Shown here: positions 1-8,578 of the stretch, in pieces
Numbering within the stretch: the first letter of the stretch is position 1
Layout: the number at the start of each line of letters is the position of its first letter
Source: a virus
DNA: 31,245 nucleotides
Virus record (IMG/VR): IMGVR_UViG_3300021087_000049
Span: 1-31,245 of that record
Direction: 5' to 3' (one strand)
The notes under the pieces: model-generated
What the model was told of the DNA's origin: nothing
The model's input: only the letters and a program-made list of their open reading frames with translations
Databases searched by the model: none
Position numbers and translations under genes: made by a program

Positions 1-11
1 CCCGATTAATT

Positions 12-16
12 AGGAG
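12..16 (+). promoter_or_regulatory. Shine-Dalgarno AGGAG of first gene
   Basis: AGGAG lies seven bases before the ATG at 23 and supports that start. The bases before it are probably the end of an upstream gene cut off by the window edge. Confidence 0.7.
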
Positions 17-22
17 AGATAA

Positions 23-658
23 ATGAGCTGTGGAGCACCCCAAGCACTTACTGATCTTGTAGATGGCATCAATGGTGTTGTCGATACTGTAGAGTTGTCA
101 GTTGCATCACTTCCGAAACGTATTGCCAGTATTCCTGGATATACGGAAATCACAATGGGCGTTCAGGTTGCACAAGACCTGAAGAAGATGAAGGAATTGC
201 TTGACGACCCATTTGCTTTGGCTGAAGCAGCAATACCTTCATTGCCACAAGAGTTCCAAGACTTCATCGATAAAGGTAATCAGCTTGTCGGTGATACAAT
301 AGAATCAGCTGAACTCGTATCTGGGATGGCTGATAAGTATTCAGATATTGATATAGGCGATCCAGAGGAACTTTTGGATGCTCTGAATGGATTGGGAGAT
401 GATATTGACAAACTTTGTGAGATTATCCCAAACATCCAATCAAGATACGGTGAATTGGTAGAACTTGGTAAACCACTCACTGGCACTATAGAGAGACCAA
501 CCAATCCGATTGCTAAAATTGCTTCACCGTTTATCAAGAGATTCAATGAGGTGAAAGAGGAGTTTACGGACGGGTTTGATACTCCTTCTGAAGAGGAAAA
601 GCCAAAAAGCTGGGATGATATTCATAATGATATGTCATCTGACTTTTTAGCACAATAG
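23..658 (+). CDS. Hypothetical virion-region protein, 211 aa
   Basis: I do not recognise the family. The protein is acidic and mostly helical in appearance, without a signal peptide, membrane segment or catalytic motif that I can see. The central part (about residues 60-150) is rich in Asp, Glu and Leu, for example IDIGDPEELLDALNG. The C-terminal tail is highly charged. It lies directly upstream of gp25 in the baseplate block, with a good ribosome site (AGGAG) and only 16 bases before the next gene, so it is probably expressed late with the baseplate genes. A baseplate-associated or assembly role is inferred from position only. The ATG at 23 is the first in frame and has the ribosome site. 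Confidence 0.8.
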   Translation: MSCGAPQALTDLVDGINGVVDTVELSVASLPKRIASIPGYTEITMGVQVAQDLKKMKELLDDPFALAEAAIPSLPQEFQDFIDKGNQLVGDTIESAELVSGMADKYSDIDIGDPEELLDALNGLGDDIDKLCEIIPNIQSRYGELVELGKPLTGTIERPTNPIAKIASPFIKRFNEVKEEFTDGFDTPSEEEKPKSWDDIHNDMSSDFLAQ

Positions 659-662
659 GGGT

Positions 663-670
663 TATAAATA
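663..670 (+). promoter_or_regulatory. T4-type late promoter octamer TATAAATA
   Basis: This is an exact match to the T4 gp55-dependent late promoter -10 element. It ends only four bases before the gp25 ATG at 675, so a start about six bases downstream would give an essentially leaderless gp25 transcript or one that serves later genes. Its activity is less certain than for the better-spaced copies elsewhere in the window. Confidence 0.5.
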
Positions 671-674
671 ACGT

Positions 675-1076
675 ATGGCTATCAACAACACACCGAAAAG
701 AATTTATAAAGACATTGATATGTCATTCACTCCGAATGCACTGACGAAAGACGTTGGTAAAAAATTCGACGTCAATGCAGTAAAACAGGCGATAAAGAAT
801 GTGTTGCTCACTAAGAAAGGTGAAAAGCCATTCAATCCAAATTATGGTTCTGGGGTTTCCGATCTTTTGTTTGAACCCATGGACTATTTTGTCTCTAGTA
901 TCATGCAGAAAGAAATAGAGACAACATTAGAAAATTATGAGCGGAGGGTTAAAGTCATTGATGTTATCTGCGAACCAAACTTTGATCTCAATCAGTATGA
1001 GATACGAGTAGAATTTTTTGTTGTTGGGATAAAAGAACCGCAAGTGTACACAAATATACTCGAGAGATTAAGATAA
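675..1076 (+). CDS. 25: Baseplate wedge protein gp25 (lysozyme-like fold)
   Basis: This is a T4 gp25 orthologue of 133 aa (T4 gp25 is 132 aa). In the gp25 family the protein is a conserved sheath-initiating baseplate wedge component, bound to gp6 and needed to start sheath polymerisation. The family signature is visible at about residues 50-70: KKGEKPFNPNYGSGVSDLLF followed by EPMD, equivalent to the conserved region around the EPR motif. It is followed by amphipathic helix and strand segments to the C-terminus. AGGGG at 656-660 lies somewhat far upstream (14 bases). The stop codon overlaps the next ATG as TAATG, which suggests translational coupling to the PAAR gene. The following PAAR and gp6 genes match the usual marine T4-like order. 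Confidence 0.93.
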   Translation: MAINNTPKRIYKDIDMSFTPNALTKDVGKKFDVNAVKQAIKNVLLTKKGEKPFNPNYGSGVSDLLFEPMDYFVSSIMQKEIETTLENYERRVKVIDVICEPNFDLNQYEIRVEFFVVGIKEPQVYTNILERLR

Positions 1077-1423
1077 TGCCAGCAGCAGCACACTTAGGGG
1101 ATCTCACAACAAATGCACATGGTTGTGAAACATCAGTAGCAATTGATGATTCAGCAGAATTTTACTTGGCAGACAACACTTTACTTGCTGCAGGTGTTAC
1201 CATTCAGGGAAGTCCTGCTGCAGTTGTTGGTAGTATACTTACAGACCATACTATACTGGTATCGGGGAGTTGTGTTCCACATGGTAGTGCTGGAAGTCAG
1301 AAAGTAACTTCTGGAAGCTCAACTGTGAAGGTCGGTGGAAAACCATTAGCATATCAAGGCGCGACAGTATCGTGTCCTGGAACTATAACTGGCGCGACAG
1401 GAACAGTCTCTGTCGGAGCATAA
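1076..1423 (+). CDS. PAAR-domain tail spike tip (gp5.4-like)
   Basis: This 115-aa, Gly/Ser-rich, beta-sheet protein has PAAR family features. It starts MPAAAHLGD, has a central region with repeated Gly turns, and ends with a VGGKPLAYQGATVSCPG segment like the C-terminal PAAR repeat. PAAR proteins form a small cone that caps the beta-helical spike (T4 gp5 or VgrG) and usually bind a metal ion through His and Cys. Candidate ligands here are His6, the His residues near 29 and 60, and the Cys residues, though I cannot assign them. T4 gp5.4 is 97 aa. The gene sits between gp25 and gp6, overlaps the gp25 stop by one base, and is followed by a 22-base gap containing CATAAATA, a near match to the late promoter. 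Confidence 0.88.
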   Translation: MPAAAHLGDLTTNAHGCETSVAIDDSAEFYLADNTLLAAGVTIQGSPAAVVGSILTDHTILVSGSCVPHGSAGSQKVTSGSSTVKVGGKPLAYQGATVSCPGTITGATGTVSVGA

Positions 1424-1445
1424 ATAAAGAAAAAAGAGACCTAAA

Positions 1446-3365
1446 ATGGCAGTAAGAAAACTTACAGAACTTGAATTTGAGCAAATCAAAACCAACTTGA
1501 AGACTTTCTTGTCTGATCAGTCACAGTATTCTGATTATGACTTTGAGGCATCTGGTCTTTCTGTTTTGATTGATCTTCTGGCATATAACACTCAATACAA
1601 TGCATTCTTGGCACATATGGTTGCCAACGAAGCATTCCTTGATTCTGCTGTGAAACGAAACTCAGTTGCCTCGATTGCAAAGACAATGGGATATACTGCA
1701 AGATCGGCACGTGCTTCAGCTGCTGTTGTGAATTTAACTATAACAAACATCCCAACGTCATACACGAACGGGTCGTTTACATTGACCAAAGAGAAAGCAT
1801 TTACTTCTTCTTCAGGTGGCAGAACATTTAAGTTTTATCCTGATAAGGATTACACAGTAACAAAGACAAATGTTTCTGGTGTGGATGGGTTTTATTTCAC
1901 AAATGTTAGAATGGTCGAAGGGATTCGTGTAGACAATTCTGAAATTGTTGATGTCAACACCTTGTCTGGACCAGTACTGATGGCTAATCCAGCTGTTGAT
2001 ACGACTACGTTGACCGTCAGTGTTCAAGAAAGTATAGCAGATACGTCATCAACAACATTCACTTTCTCAGATAATATTCTTGATGTTAAGTCTACCTCTA
2101 ATGTATTCTTTGTCGAGGAATCTCTCAACGGTCAATATGAAGTTAGATTTGGTGATGGTGTTGTTGGTAAGAAGTTGTCTTCTGGTAATATTGTCAGATT
2201 GAATTATATTGCAGCATCTGGACCAGCAGCAAATGGAATCAAATCATTCACTCCTCCGAGTGTGTTTATTGGTTCAGGAGAAAGCATTTCCTTGTCATTG
2301 GTGTCAGAATCTTCTGGTGGTTCTTCTCAAGAAAGCGTTGACAGTATTCGGTTCAACGCTCCAAGGTTTAATGCTACTAAAAATAGAGCAGTGACAACCA
2401 ATGATTATAGAGCATTAATTCTTTCAGCAAACCCAAATGTTAAGTCTGTTGCGGTTTGGGGTGGTGAAGATAATACTCCCCCGATTTATGGGAAAGTATT
2501 TATCTCTCTACAGGCAAGACCAGGATTGGTTATCACGCAAGATGATAAAGATACCTTGCTCCGCGAGACTATCGTTCCAAGACAGCCTGTGTCAATAACC
2601 GCAGAGTTTGTGGATCCTGAATTTACATACATCGGATTGAATGTGGGCGTTCTCTATGATTCTAAAAACACCACGTTCACTGAAGGCGCACTGCAATCTG
2701 AAGTGAATACTGAGTTGACAAATTATTTCGATACACAACTCAATTCTTTGGATAAGAACTTCTATTATTCAGTTCTTTCTTCAAGAATAGTGAATTTGTC
2801 TAAATCATTTATTGCGGTCAACTTAGAAATATCATTACAGAAAAGAGTTGTTCCTACGATTAATTCTATTGTTAGGTATGAACTTCCATTCAATAATAAG
2901 ATTCAACCATATTCTGTGTCGAGTGTTTATTTTAATGCGCTAATAAACAGAGCGACATATTCAGTTTATATCACAGATGTCCCCGATGAAGGTGTTATCG
3001 CTCCCGCATATAGCGGAAAGGGTGTGATACAACTCAAAACTTCTGATAAAAATGTTATCGTTGATGCAAATGCAGGAACTATCGACTATGACACAGGATT
3101 GATTGTGTTAAATTCATTACAAGTATCTTCTATTCAAGGTTCAACAACAACATTAAATGTTTCTTGTCAACCACACGAAAGTTCCAAAGATATTAAAACA
3201 GATATCCTACAAAGGACTTCTGACACAAGCGAAACAGGCGCGGCAGTTATCGCCAAACCATCTAAAAATTATATCTTGGCACAAAACACTTCTACTGCTG
3301 ACATTCCAAATAATGTTAGAGCTGGAACAAAAGTAAGTCTAACTGCTAGAGTATCGGATAGTTAA
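1446..3365 (+). CDS. 6: Baseplate wedge protein gp6
   Basis: This is a 639-aa T4 gp6 orthologue (T4 gp6 is 660 aa), related to phage P2 gpJ. It forms the ring of baseplate wedges and triggers sheath contraction. The N-terminal signature is clear at residues 20-75: YDFEASGLSVLIDLLAYNTQ, then HMVANEAFLDSAVKR and GYTARSARA, all characteristic of the family. The middle contains the conserved FGDGVVGKKLSSGNIVRLNY segment (about 235-255) and NRAVTTNDYRALI (about 313-325), typical of the J-like core. The region around residues 432-450 (NSLDKNFYYSVLSSRI) is also typical. The C-terminal 150 residues are beta-rich. It lies between the PAAR and gp7-position genes, with two bases before the next start. 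Confidence 0.94.
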   Translation: MAVRKLTELEFEQIKTNLKTFLSDQSQYSDYDFEASGLSVLIDLLAYNTQYNAFLAHMVANEAFLDSAVKRNSVASIAKTMGYTARSARASAAVVNLTITNIPTSYTNGSFTLTKEKAFTSSSGGRTFKFYPDKDYTVTKTNVSGVDGFYFTNVRMVEGIRVDNSEIVDVNTLSGPVLMANPAVDTTTLTVSVQESIADTSSTTFTFSDNILDVKSTSNVFFVEESLNGQYEVRFGDGVVGKKLSSGNIVRLNYIAASGPAANGIKSFTPPSVFIGSGESISLSLVSESSGGSSQESVDSIRFNAPRFNATKNRAVTTNDYRALILSANPNVKSVAVWGGEDNTPPIYGKVFISLQARPGLVITQDDKDTLLRETIVPRQPVSITAEFVDPEFTYIGLNVGVLYDSKNTTFTEGALQSEVNTELTNYFDTQLNSLDKNFYYSVLSSRIVNLSKSFIAVNLEISLQKRVVPTINSIVRYELPFNNKIQPYSVSSVYFNALINRATYSVYITDVPDEGVIAPAYSGKGVIQLKTSDKNVIVDANAGTIDYDTGLIVLNSLQVSSIQGSTTTLNVSCQPHESSKDIKTDILQRTSDTSETGAAVIAKPSKNYILAQNTSTADIPNNVRAGTKVSLTARVSDS

Positions 3366-3367
3366 AT

Positions 3368-6300
3368 ATGGCTAGATCAGCCCCAAAGTTTAAGAGATTT
3401 ATTGAATCGATAACTATTACCAACGCAGGCGGTAACTATTCATCGATTCCATCAGAGACTGAGATTTTTATCTCTGCGCCTAAAGGATCTCCCGAGTCTG
3501 ATCAAATACAAGCAGTCGCCACATTAGATATTCAAAATGGTAGTATCGCATCTATCACTATGACTGAGGTCGGTGATGGATACGGGAATGGTAATATTCT
3601 CCATCAGGTCTATATACGATCTGGTATCGGAATTGGGACTGCATCTCTAACAAATACCACGACTGCTGATACTAGAAGGCAAGCTGGGTCATACCCAAAC
3701 ATTGCCATACAATCTATGAAAGCAGGCACAGGGGCAACTGCTAATGTTGTTGTTGACTCTAATGGTGCTGTCACTTCTGTAGATGTTATAACTTCTGGTT
3801 CTTCCTATATGGAAGGCGAAACTGTCACAATTACTGATACCTCTATCGGTGGTGTGGATAATGCTCCAGATATGACTTTCACGGTTGCTCAAAACATTGG
3901 TGGCGGTAGTGGTGCTATCCTGACGCCAGTTCTTCAGACGATTGCTCGCGCTCCTGGATATTATCACGACAGCATGCGCTACATCACTGACAGCCAGATT
4001 CCCGATTTTATCAGCGATGAATATCCAAATTTCGCCAGATTCATTAAAGATTATTATGCGTTTCAAGATCTCAGTCATGAGGAGTACCATGATTTAAACA
4101 TTACTAATGGTGAAGCATTATATAGTCCGAATCACCTCCTCCAAGAGATGATTGACAAGATAAATCTTGATCACAACGATCCCGATTTCTTAGAACCAAT
4201 GCTGCAACAATATGCGATCGATTTCCCGCAGACTGCTTTGGTAGACAAAAGATTATTAATTAAAAACATCTCTCAATTTTTTGAAGCTAAAGGTTCAAGG
4301 AGAGGTGTTGAAGAATTCTTTAAGTTGATGTATAACGAGGATGTTGAAGTATTCCTTCCATCTGAGTTTATCCTTCGACCTTCCGATGGTATCTATAACA
4401 AAGAGTTGACCATCAAGGCATACGCTAATACAGAAACATCCCCAGTTCCAGATCCTCTCAGCCTTAGAGGTAGGCGTGTTGATGTTCATTATTATGAATC
4501 CACAGCATCTATTACCGTAAGAAAGGTGATCAACAGCTCTGTTACACGTGTTAAACAGATTGCATATAGCGCACCAGCTGCATTTGAAATGACTCTAGAT
4601 CTTGCTGGAGATACAATAATTCCAGGACAGGGTGTTGAGGGTTCATTGACTGCTGTTATTGGCGGTAAGATCGCGACTGTTGGAACGATCGGTGCAGCCG
4701 ATGCACTTAGAACGGCAGGAACTTATGCTGTAACAACATTTACTACGAGCGGAAATGGTACTGGTGCAGCATTTAGTATTGTTGTAAATGGATCTGGTGC
4801 AGCTGCAGTGTCAGTCACAACAGTTGGTAATAACTATGCACCAGACGAAACCATTACAGTCCAAGACGCACAGCTTGGAAGTGGCGGTGGTGCTGCTCTG
4901 ACCTTCAAGGTCGCAACTATTACAGAGGGTAAGATCTTCTCAGTAACGATTTCTGATGGCGGTGCTGGTTATTCAGCCAACCCTTCTGTTATTGTGCAAC
5001 CTAATGGTGCTGACACAATCTCTACAACCGCAGTTATTGATACTAGATTGACGAGCGGCTCGATTTCTAATACAGTGTTTGTCAATAATGTGCAAGGTGT
5101 TGGTTACAATAATGTCCCTACCCTAATTCTGAATACTGATCTTGTTCGTTCTTGGATCGGTCTTGAAGGTGCTACAGACGTTATTGACAATAAAACTGCA
5201 TTCCTGACAAGAGTTCTAAATTCTGTTGCGCTAAAAACTAATTCAGCTGCAGCCAATGGCGGGTTTGTTGTTGGTGAAACATTTAAGGTTTCTGAGACTG
5301 GTGACATCCTCGGTGTGTATGCCATTGACTATTTTGCTGGTGACTATACCCTCACTGGTATTGATAATAATGCGCTGGTTAGAGTTAAGACTCTGGATAC
5401 GAGTAATTACCCGACTGTTGTCGAAGTAATCTCAACAGGTACTGGTTTCCAAAGAGCATCTTTCGATTTTATTCTTCGTTCAGCAACGAATGAAACATCA
5501 ACAATTACTTGTGCAACTGGTTTCTCACACACATATCCAGGAAACTTCAAGAACTCTCGTGGATTCCTTTCTGATGCAAACAAGATTCAAGATAATGCTG
5601 TATACCAGAACTTCTCGTATCAGATTAAGACTTCCCGACCCAAGACAGAATGGGGCGAGTTACTAGATCGAATTGCTCACCCTGCTGGTATGATTGCATG
5701 GACTGACCTGCAAATCAACCAAACGGTCGATATGGGCGCAGACTTCAATGCCCTACCAGACGTGATTGTATTCCGCTTATTTGCTGAAGTTGAGACTCCA
5801 CTTATTCAGGATGCTCCAGTCTTGTTCTTCCACAAACCAGCAATCACTGATTCTGTGGATTGGTCTGATCAGAGAACAGGTGCATCTGATGATACAATCT
5901 TGTTGTTCCCACATCTTGGTAAGGTTGAATCCGTATCAGCCATTGATGCAGTTGACAAGTTTGATGTCACTATGGCGAAAACTGACTCTGTTGATTGGTC
6001 TGAGGCTGTTGCTAAAGAAAGTCACTTACCAGCTGTCGCTGATTCGGTTGATTGGTCTGAACTTGTTGTCCTCTTACTTGTAATTCTAAGAGAACCAATT
6101 GATAGTGTAGATTGGGCAGAAACTGTCACCTTTGTGATAGAACTAAATAAGACTGATGAAGTAGATTGGTCACAAATTATTTCTCTGGCTCCAGGACTTG
6201 CAAAGACAGATTCAATCGATTTGTCAGAGGCAGTCGCCAAGGATGCAGGTAATGCGGTAACTGATGACCCAACTGTTGACGAATCAAACGTGTTGTTATT

Positions 6301-6418
6301 TACAGGAGCACAAACTGACAGTGCAGGTTGGGGCGAGGCTGGGCAGATTATTGCACAGAATTATGCTGGAGATTACTTTGCCGAAGATTATGTTGGCGAA
6401 GTTAGAACTATTTCCTAA
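3368..6418 (+). CDS. Large baseplate/virion protein in gp7 position
   Basis: This 1016-aa protein occupies the gp7 position between gp6 and gp8; T4 gp7 is 1032 aa. Residues 208-350 hold a core that I recognise from marine T4-like phage structural proteins: SQIPDFISDEYPNFARFIKD, then LLIKNISQFFEAKGSRRGVE and FKLMYNEDVEVFLPSEFILR. Flanking parts (about 15-190 and 440-590) are Gly-rich beta repeats with GGSGY-like motifs that also occur in gp8, the 1995-aa protein and gp15. The C-terminal 165 residues carry at least seven copies of a degenerate DSVDWSE motif, and the protein ends with a Tyr-rich tail (YAGDYFAEDYVGE). A role as wedge protein or adhesin carrier is inferred from position. Orthology to gp7 proper is uncertain; 'virion structural protein' is the safe name. 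Confidence 0.75.
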   Translation: MARSAPKFKRFIESITITNAGGNYSSIPSETEIFISAPKGSPESDQIQAVATLDIQNGSIASITMTEVGDGYGNGNILHQVYIRSGIGIGTASLTNTTTADTRRQAGSYPNIAIQSMKAGTGATANVVVDSNGAVTSVDVITSGSSYMEGETVTITDTSIGGVDNAPDMTFTVAQNIGGGSGAILTPVLQTIARAPGYYHDSMRYITDSQIPDFISDEYPNFARFIKDYYAFQDLSHEEYHDLNITNGEALYSPNHLLQEMIDKINLDHNDPDFLEPMLQQYAIDFPQTALVDKRLLIKNISQFFEAKGSRRGVEEFFKLMYNEDVEVFLPSEFILRPSDGIYNKELTIKAYANTETSPVPDPLSLRGRRVDVHYYESTASITVRKVINSSVTRVKQIAYSAPAAFEMTLDLAGDTIIPGQGVEGSLTAVIGGKIATVGTIGAADALRTAGTYAVTTFTTSGNGTGAAFSIVVNGSGAAAVSVTTVGNNYAPDETITVQDAQLGSGGGAALTFKVATITEGKIFSVTISDGGAGYSANPSVIVQPNGADTISTTAVIDTRLTSGSISNTVFVNNVQGVGYNNVPTLILNTDLVRSWIGLEGATDVIDNKTAFLTRVLNSVALKTNSAAANGGFVVGETFKVSETGDILGVYAIDYFAGDYTLTGIDNNALVRVKTLDTSNYPTVVEVISTGTGFQRASFDFILRSATNETSTITCATGFSHTYPGNFKNSRGFLSDANKIQDNAVYQNFSYQIKTSRPKTEWGELLDRIAHPAGMIAWTDLQINQTVDMGADFNALPDVIVFRLFAEVETPLIQDAPVLFFHKPAITDSVDWSDQRTGASDDTILLFPHLGKVESVSAIDAVDKFDVTMAKTDSVDWSEAVAKESHLPAVADSVDWSELVVLLLVILREPIDSVDWAETVTFVIELNKTDEVDWSQIISLAPGLAKTDSIDLSEAVAKDAGNAVTDDPTVDESNVLLFTGAQTDSAGWGEAGQIIAQNYAGDYFAEDYVGEVRTIS
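5842..6340 (+). repeat. Seven degenerate DSVDWSE protein repeats
   Basis: At protein level (about residues 825-990 of the gp7-position protein) the motif recurs as TDSVDWSD, TDSVDWSE, ADSVDWSE, IDSVDWAE, TDEVDWSQ, TDSIDLSE and TDSAGWGE, spaced about 18-40 residues apart. The DNA copies have diverged (for example gtggattgg, gttgattgg, gtagattgg), so this is an old coding repeat, not a recent DNA duplication. Confidence 0.85.
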
Positions 6419-6435
6419 CTTAGATAAACAATCGT

Positions 6436-6443
6436 TATAAATA
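6436..6443 (+). promoter_or_regulatory. T4-type late promoter octamer TATAAATA
   Basis: This is an exact late promoter -10 element in the 62-base gap after the gp7-position gene. A start about six bases downstream would leave a leader of roughly 30 bases containing AGGAG at 6470-6474 before the ATG at 6481. The spacing is ideal for late expression of the 153-aa protein and gp8. Confidence 0.8.
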
Positions 6444-6480
6444 CAAAACAAATAATACAGACATCAACTAGGAGAAAACA

Positions 6481-6942
6481 ATGATTCTTGATGTAGAAAA
6501 AATGAATGCGCTGGGGCGTGTTCAGATCCAGCTTTTCGACGGACAGGGCAACCTGAAAGAAGAGCACATTATAAAGAACTTGGTTGTGACCACTGGTCTG
6601 AACCACATTGCCGATCGTCTCGGTAATAGTTCGCCACCAACTCGTATGTCGCACATGGAAGTCGGTACTGGTACAACTAACCCAGCTGCAGGTAACACTA
6701 CTCTGGAAACTGCCATTGCTTCCTCTCGTGTTGCATTGACTACGCAGACTGTTTCAACTAATACTGTTGAATATGTTGGCGACTTCCCAGCTGGTACTGG
6801 TACTGGTGCTGTCACTGAAGCTGGTGTGTTTAATGCTGCTTCAAGTGGAGTCCTGCTTTGTCGCACAACCTTTTCTGTTGTGAACAAAGGTGCTGCTGAT
6901 ACACTTAAAATCACTTGGACGTTGACTGTTTCTGACACCTAA
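6481..6942 (+). CDS. Beta-rich phage tail/fibre-associated protein, 153 aa
   Basis: The protein looks like a small phage tail structural protein. The N-terminus (LFDGQGNLKEEHIIKNLVVT) is followed by GLNHIADRL, a region of Thr/Gly-rich strands (GTGTTNPAAGNTTLETA) and a C-terminal segment TEAGVFNAASSGVLLCRTTF with VNKGAADTLKITWTLTV. This pattern (EAG-[VI]-F-N-A ... R-T-x-F ... L-x-I-T-W) is widespread in phage tail fibre and baseplate proteins. I infer a structural role; the exact position in the virion is unknown. It has its own late promoter and a strong AGGAG ribosome site, and lies 22 bases before gp8. A long antisense ORF covers almost the whole gene but has no support. Confidence 0.85.
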   Translation: MILDVEKMNALGRVQIQLFDGQGNLKEEHIIKNLVVTTGLNHIADRLGNSSPPTRMSHMEVGTGTTNPAAGNTTLETAIASSRVALTTQTVSTNTVEYVGDFPAGTGTGAVTEAGVFNAASSGVLLCRTTFSVVNKGAADTLKITWTLTVSDT

Positions 6943-6964
6943 ACCTAACATATAGGAGTTAGAA

Positions 6965-8569
6965 ATGGCACTGTTATTAAGGAAAGCTGCAAGAATAGAA
7001 AACGCTCGTTCTTTTTATAGAGATATCTTTAATGAGAACGACTTCTTCTATATGTTTGCTTCGAGAGCACGGGCGTGGGTAGATGAAACCACACCTGAAA
7101 CTCCTCGTGATTCTCAATATTATCAGTCTCAATACCGTCGAGATATGTTGTTCGTCAAACGCATTCAGGCTTCAGACGCAGTTCTACTTGCTCCGAGGTA
7201 TAATTGGACTACTGGAACAGTTTACGACCAATACGATGATGAGTATGCAACAGGTCATCCTGCTTATAGTGGGGCGACTAATCTGTCAGAAGCACAGTTT
7301 TATGTAATAACTGACGAATTTAATGTATACAAGTGTATCGAGAATAATAATGACGGGCAAAGTACTGTTAAACCGACATCTACGTCTACAGATATGTTCA
7401 AACTTGATGACGGTTATACTTGGAAGTTTATGTTCCAAGTTGGTGCAGCTGACAGAACAAAGTTTTTGAACACGAACTTTATTCCTGTTCGTAAAGTTTC
7501 TGGTGCGGGCAACCCTGCATTTGATGTGAACGGAGAATTAGATAGCATTGCTGTTACTGCTGGTGGATCTGGTTATACCTCTGCTCCGACAGTTGTTATT
7601 GAGGGAGACGGTACTGGCGCGGTAGCAACAGCAACTCTTACTGGTAATGCTGTTTCCTCGATTACGATTACCAGCGAGGGCAGAGGATACTCCTTTGCAT
7701 TCGTAAAGCTGACTGGTGGTGGCGGTACAGGTGCTACAGCTACTGCAACTCTTGGATCTACTGAAACACCATCCTTACAATCATCCGTAGAGGCTGCAGC
7801 AGTCAAGGGCACTCTTGACCGTATTGTTGTCACCAATGGTGGTGTCGACTATGTGGAGGGAGATGTCACAATCACCGTAAAAGGCGATGGAACTGGAGCA
7901 ACTGCATCCGCTACTGTCAATGCAGCTGGAACGATTACTGGCGTCGCAGTCACAAATCCTGGGGATAATTATACTTTCGTTGAACTTGAGATCGGGCAGA
8001 CTGTTGGCTCTGGAACAGGCGCGTCATTGAGACCAATTGTTTCGCCAAACTCTGGTCACGGGGGCAACCCACCCAGAGAATTGTTCGCTAAAAATGTTGG
8101 TGTTACAACTTCGTTTACAAGTGATGATAACGATATTATAGTTGACAACGAATTCCGTCAGGTTGGTATCATTAAGAATATGCATAACTATACAGAAACA
8201 GGTACATTCACTGATTCTATCGGTACGCCCTGCCACGTTGTAACAATTAGTTCTGGTAATGTGAGTAAATTTAACCTTGATGACACACTCACTACTGACG
8301 ACGGTGGGCAATTTGATGTAATTCAAAGTATTGACACGACTGGTAATGGAACCAAGGATACTGTCTACCTCCTAGAGAAGTTTCCTGGAATCTCAGCCTC
8401 ATCAACATTTACAAATGTCACCACAGGTGATACAGGAATGACTATAAATAGTTTAGTGAATCCAGAAATCAGTAATCACTCTGGCGAAATCCTGTATATC
8501 GACAATCGTAGACCTATCACTCGCGATGAAAATCAGGTAGAAACGCTTAAAGTGGTATTTAACTTTTAA
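6965..8569 (+). CDS. 8: Baseplate wedge protein gp8 with inserted beta repeats
   Basis: This is a 534-aa gp8 orthologue; T4 gp8 is 334 aa. In T4, gp8 bridges gp7 and gp10 in the baseplate wedge. Residues 1-180 carry the family signature, including AARIENARSFYRDIF, FYMFASRARAWVDE, and LDDGYTWKFMFQV (about 148-159). The C-terminal part from about residue 360 resumes the gp8 pattern (GHGGNPPRELFAKN, FRQVGIIKN, RRPITRDENQVETLKVVFNF). Between them, about residues 190-357, is an insertion of four or so Gly-rich beta repeats (TAGGSGYTSAPTVVIEGDG, TGGGGTGATATATL, VKGDGTGATASATV). This accounts for the excess length and resembles repeats in three other virion proteins here. TAGGAG precedes the start. 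Confidence 0.93.
   Translation: MALLLRKAARIENARSFYRDIFNENDFFYMFASRARAWVDETTPETPRDSQYYQSQYRRDMLFVKRIQASDAVLLAPRYNWTTGTVYDQYDDEYATGHPAYSGATNLSEAQFYVITDEFNVYKCIENNNDGQSTVKPTSTSTDMFKLDDGYTWKFMFQVGAADRTKFLNTNFIPVRKVSGAGNPAFDVNGELDSIAVTAGGSGYTSAPTVVIEGDGTGAVATATLTGNAVSSITITSEGRGYSFAFVKLTGGGGTGATATATLGSTETPSLQSSVEAAAVKGTLDRIVVTNGGVDYVEGDVTITVKGDGTGATASATVNAAGTITGVAVTNPGDNYTFVELEIGQTVGSGTGASLRPIVSPNSGHGGNPPRELFAKNVGVTTSFTSDDNDIIVDNEFRQVGIIKNMHNYTETGTFTDSIGTPCHVVTISSGNVSKFNLDDTLTTDDGGQFDVIQSIDTTGNGTKDTVYLLEKFPGISASSTFTNVTTGDTGMTINSLVNPEISNHSGEILYIDNRRPITRDENQVETLKVVFNF
7537..8040 (+). repeat. GGSGY-type beta-module array inserted in gp8
   Basis: Alternating segments of the form (I/V)TxGGSGYxxxPTVxIxGxGTGAxAxAxV are repeated through about residues 190-357 of gp8. 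The array splits the conserved N- and C-terminal halves of the protein and is absent from the shorter T4 gp8. Confidence 0.8.
8443..8450 (+). promoter_or_regulatory. T4-type late promoter octamer TATAAATA inside gp8
   Basis: This exact octamer near the 3' end of gp8, 128 bases before the next start codon at 8579, could give separate late transcription of the 1995-aa gene. It lies within coding sequence, so chance occurrence is possible. Confidence 0.5.
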
Positions 8570-8578
8570 GGTAAAGAA

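Noticed and set aside
1421-1428. CATAAATA as a late promoter for gp6
   Set aside because: It differs by one base from the octamer and overlaps the PAAR stop; too weak to list as a feature.
3689-4090. 133-aa open frame antisense to the gp7-position gene
   Set aside because: It lies wholly inside a supported gene, shows no recognisable domain and has no ribosome site.
6522-6938. 138-aa open frame antisense to the 153-aa tail protein
   Set aside because: It has no ribosome site, its composition mirrors the sense gene, and the sense gene has a promoter, ribosome site and family-like motifs.
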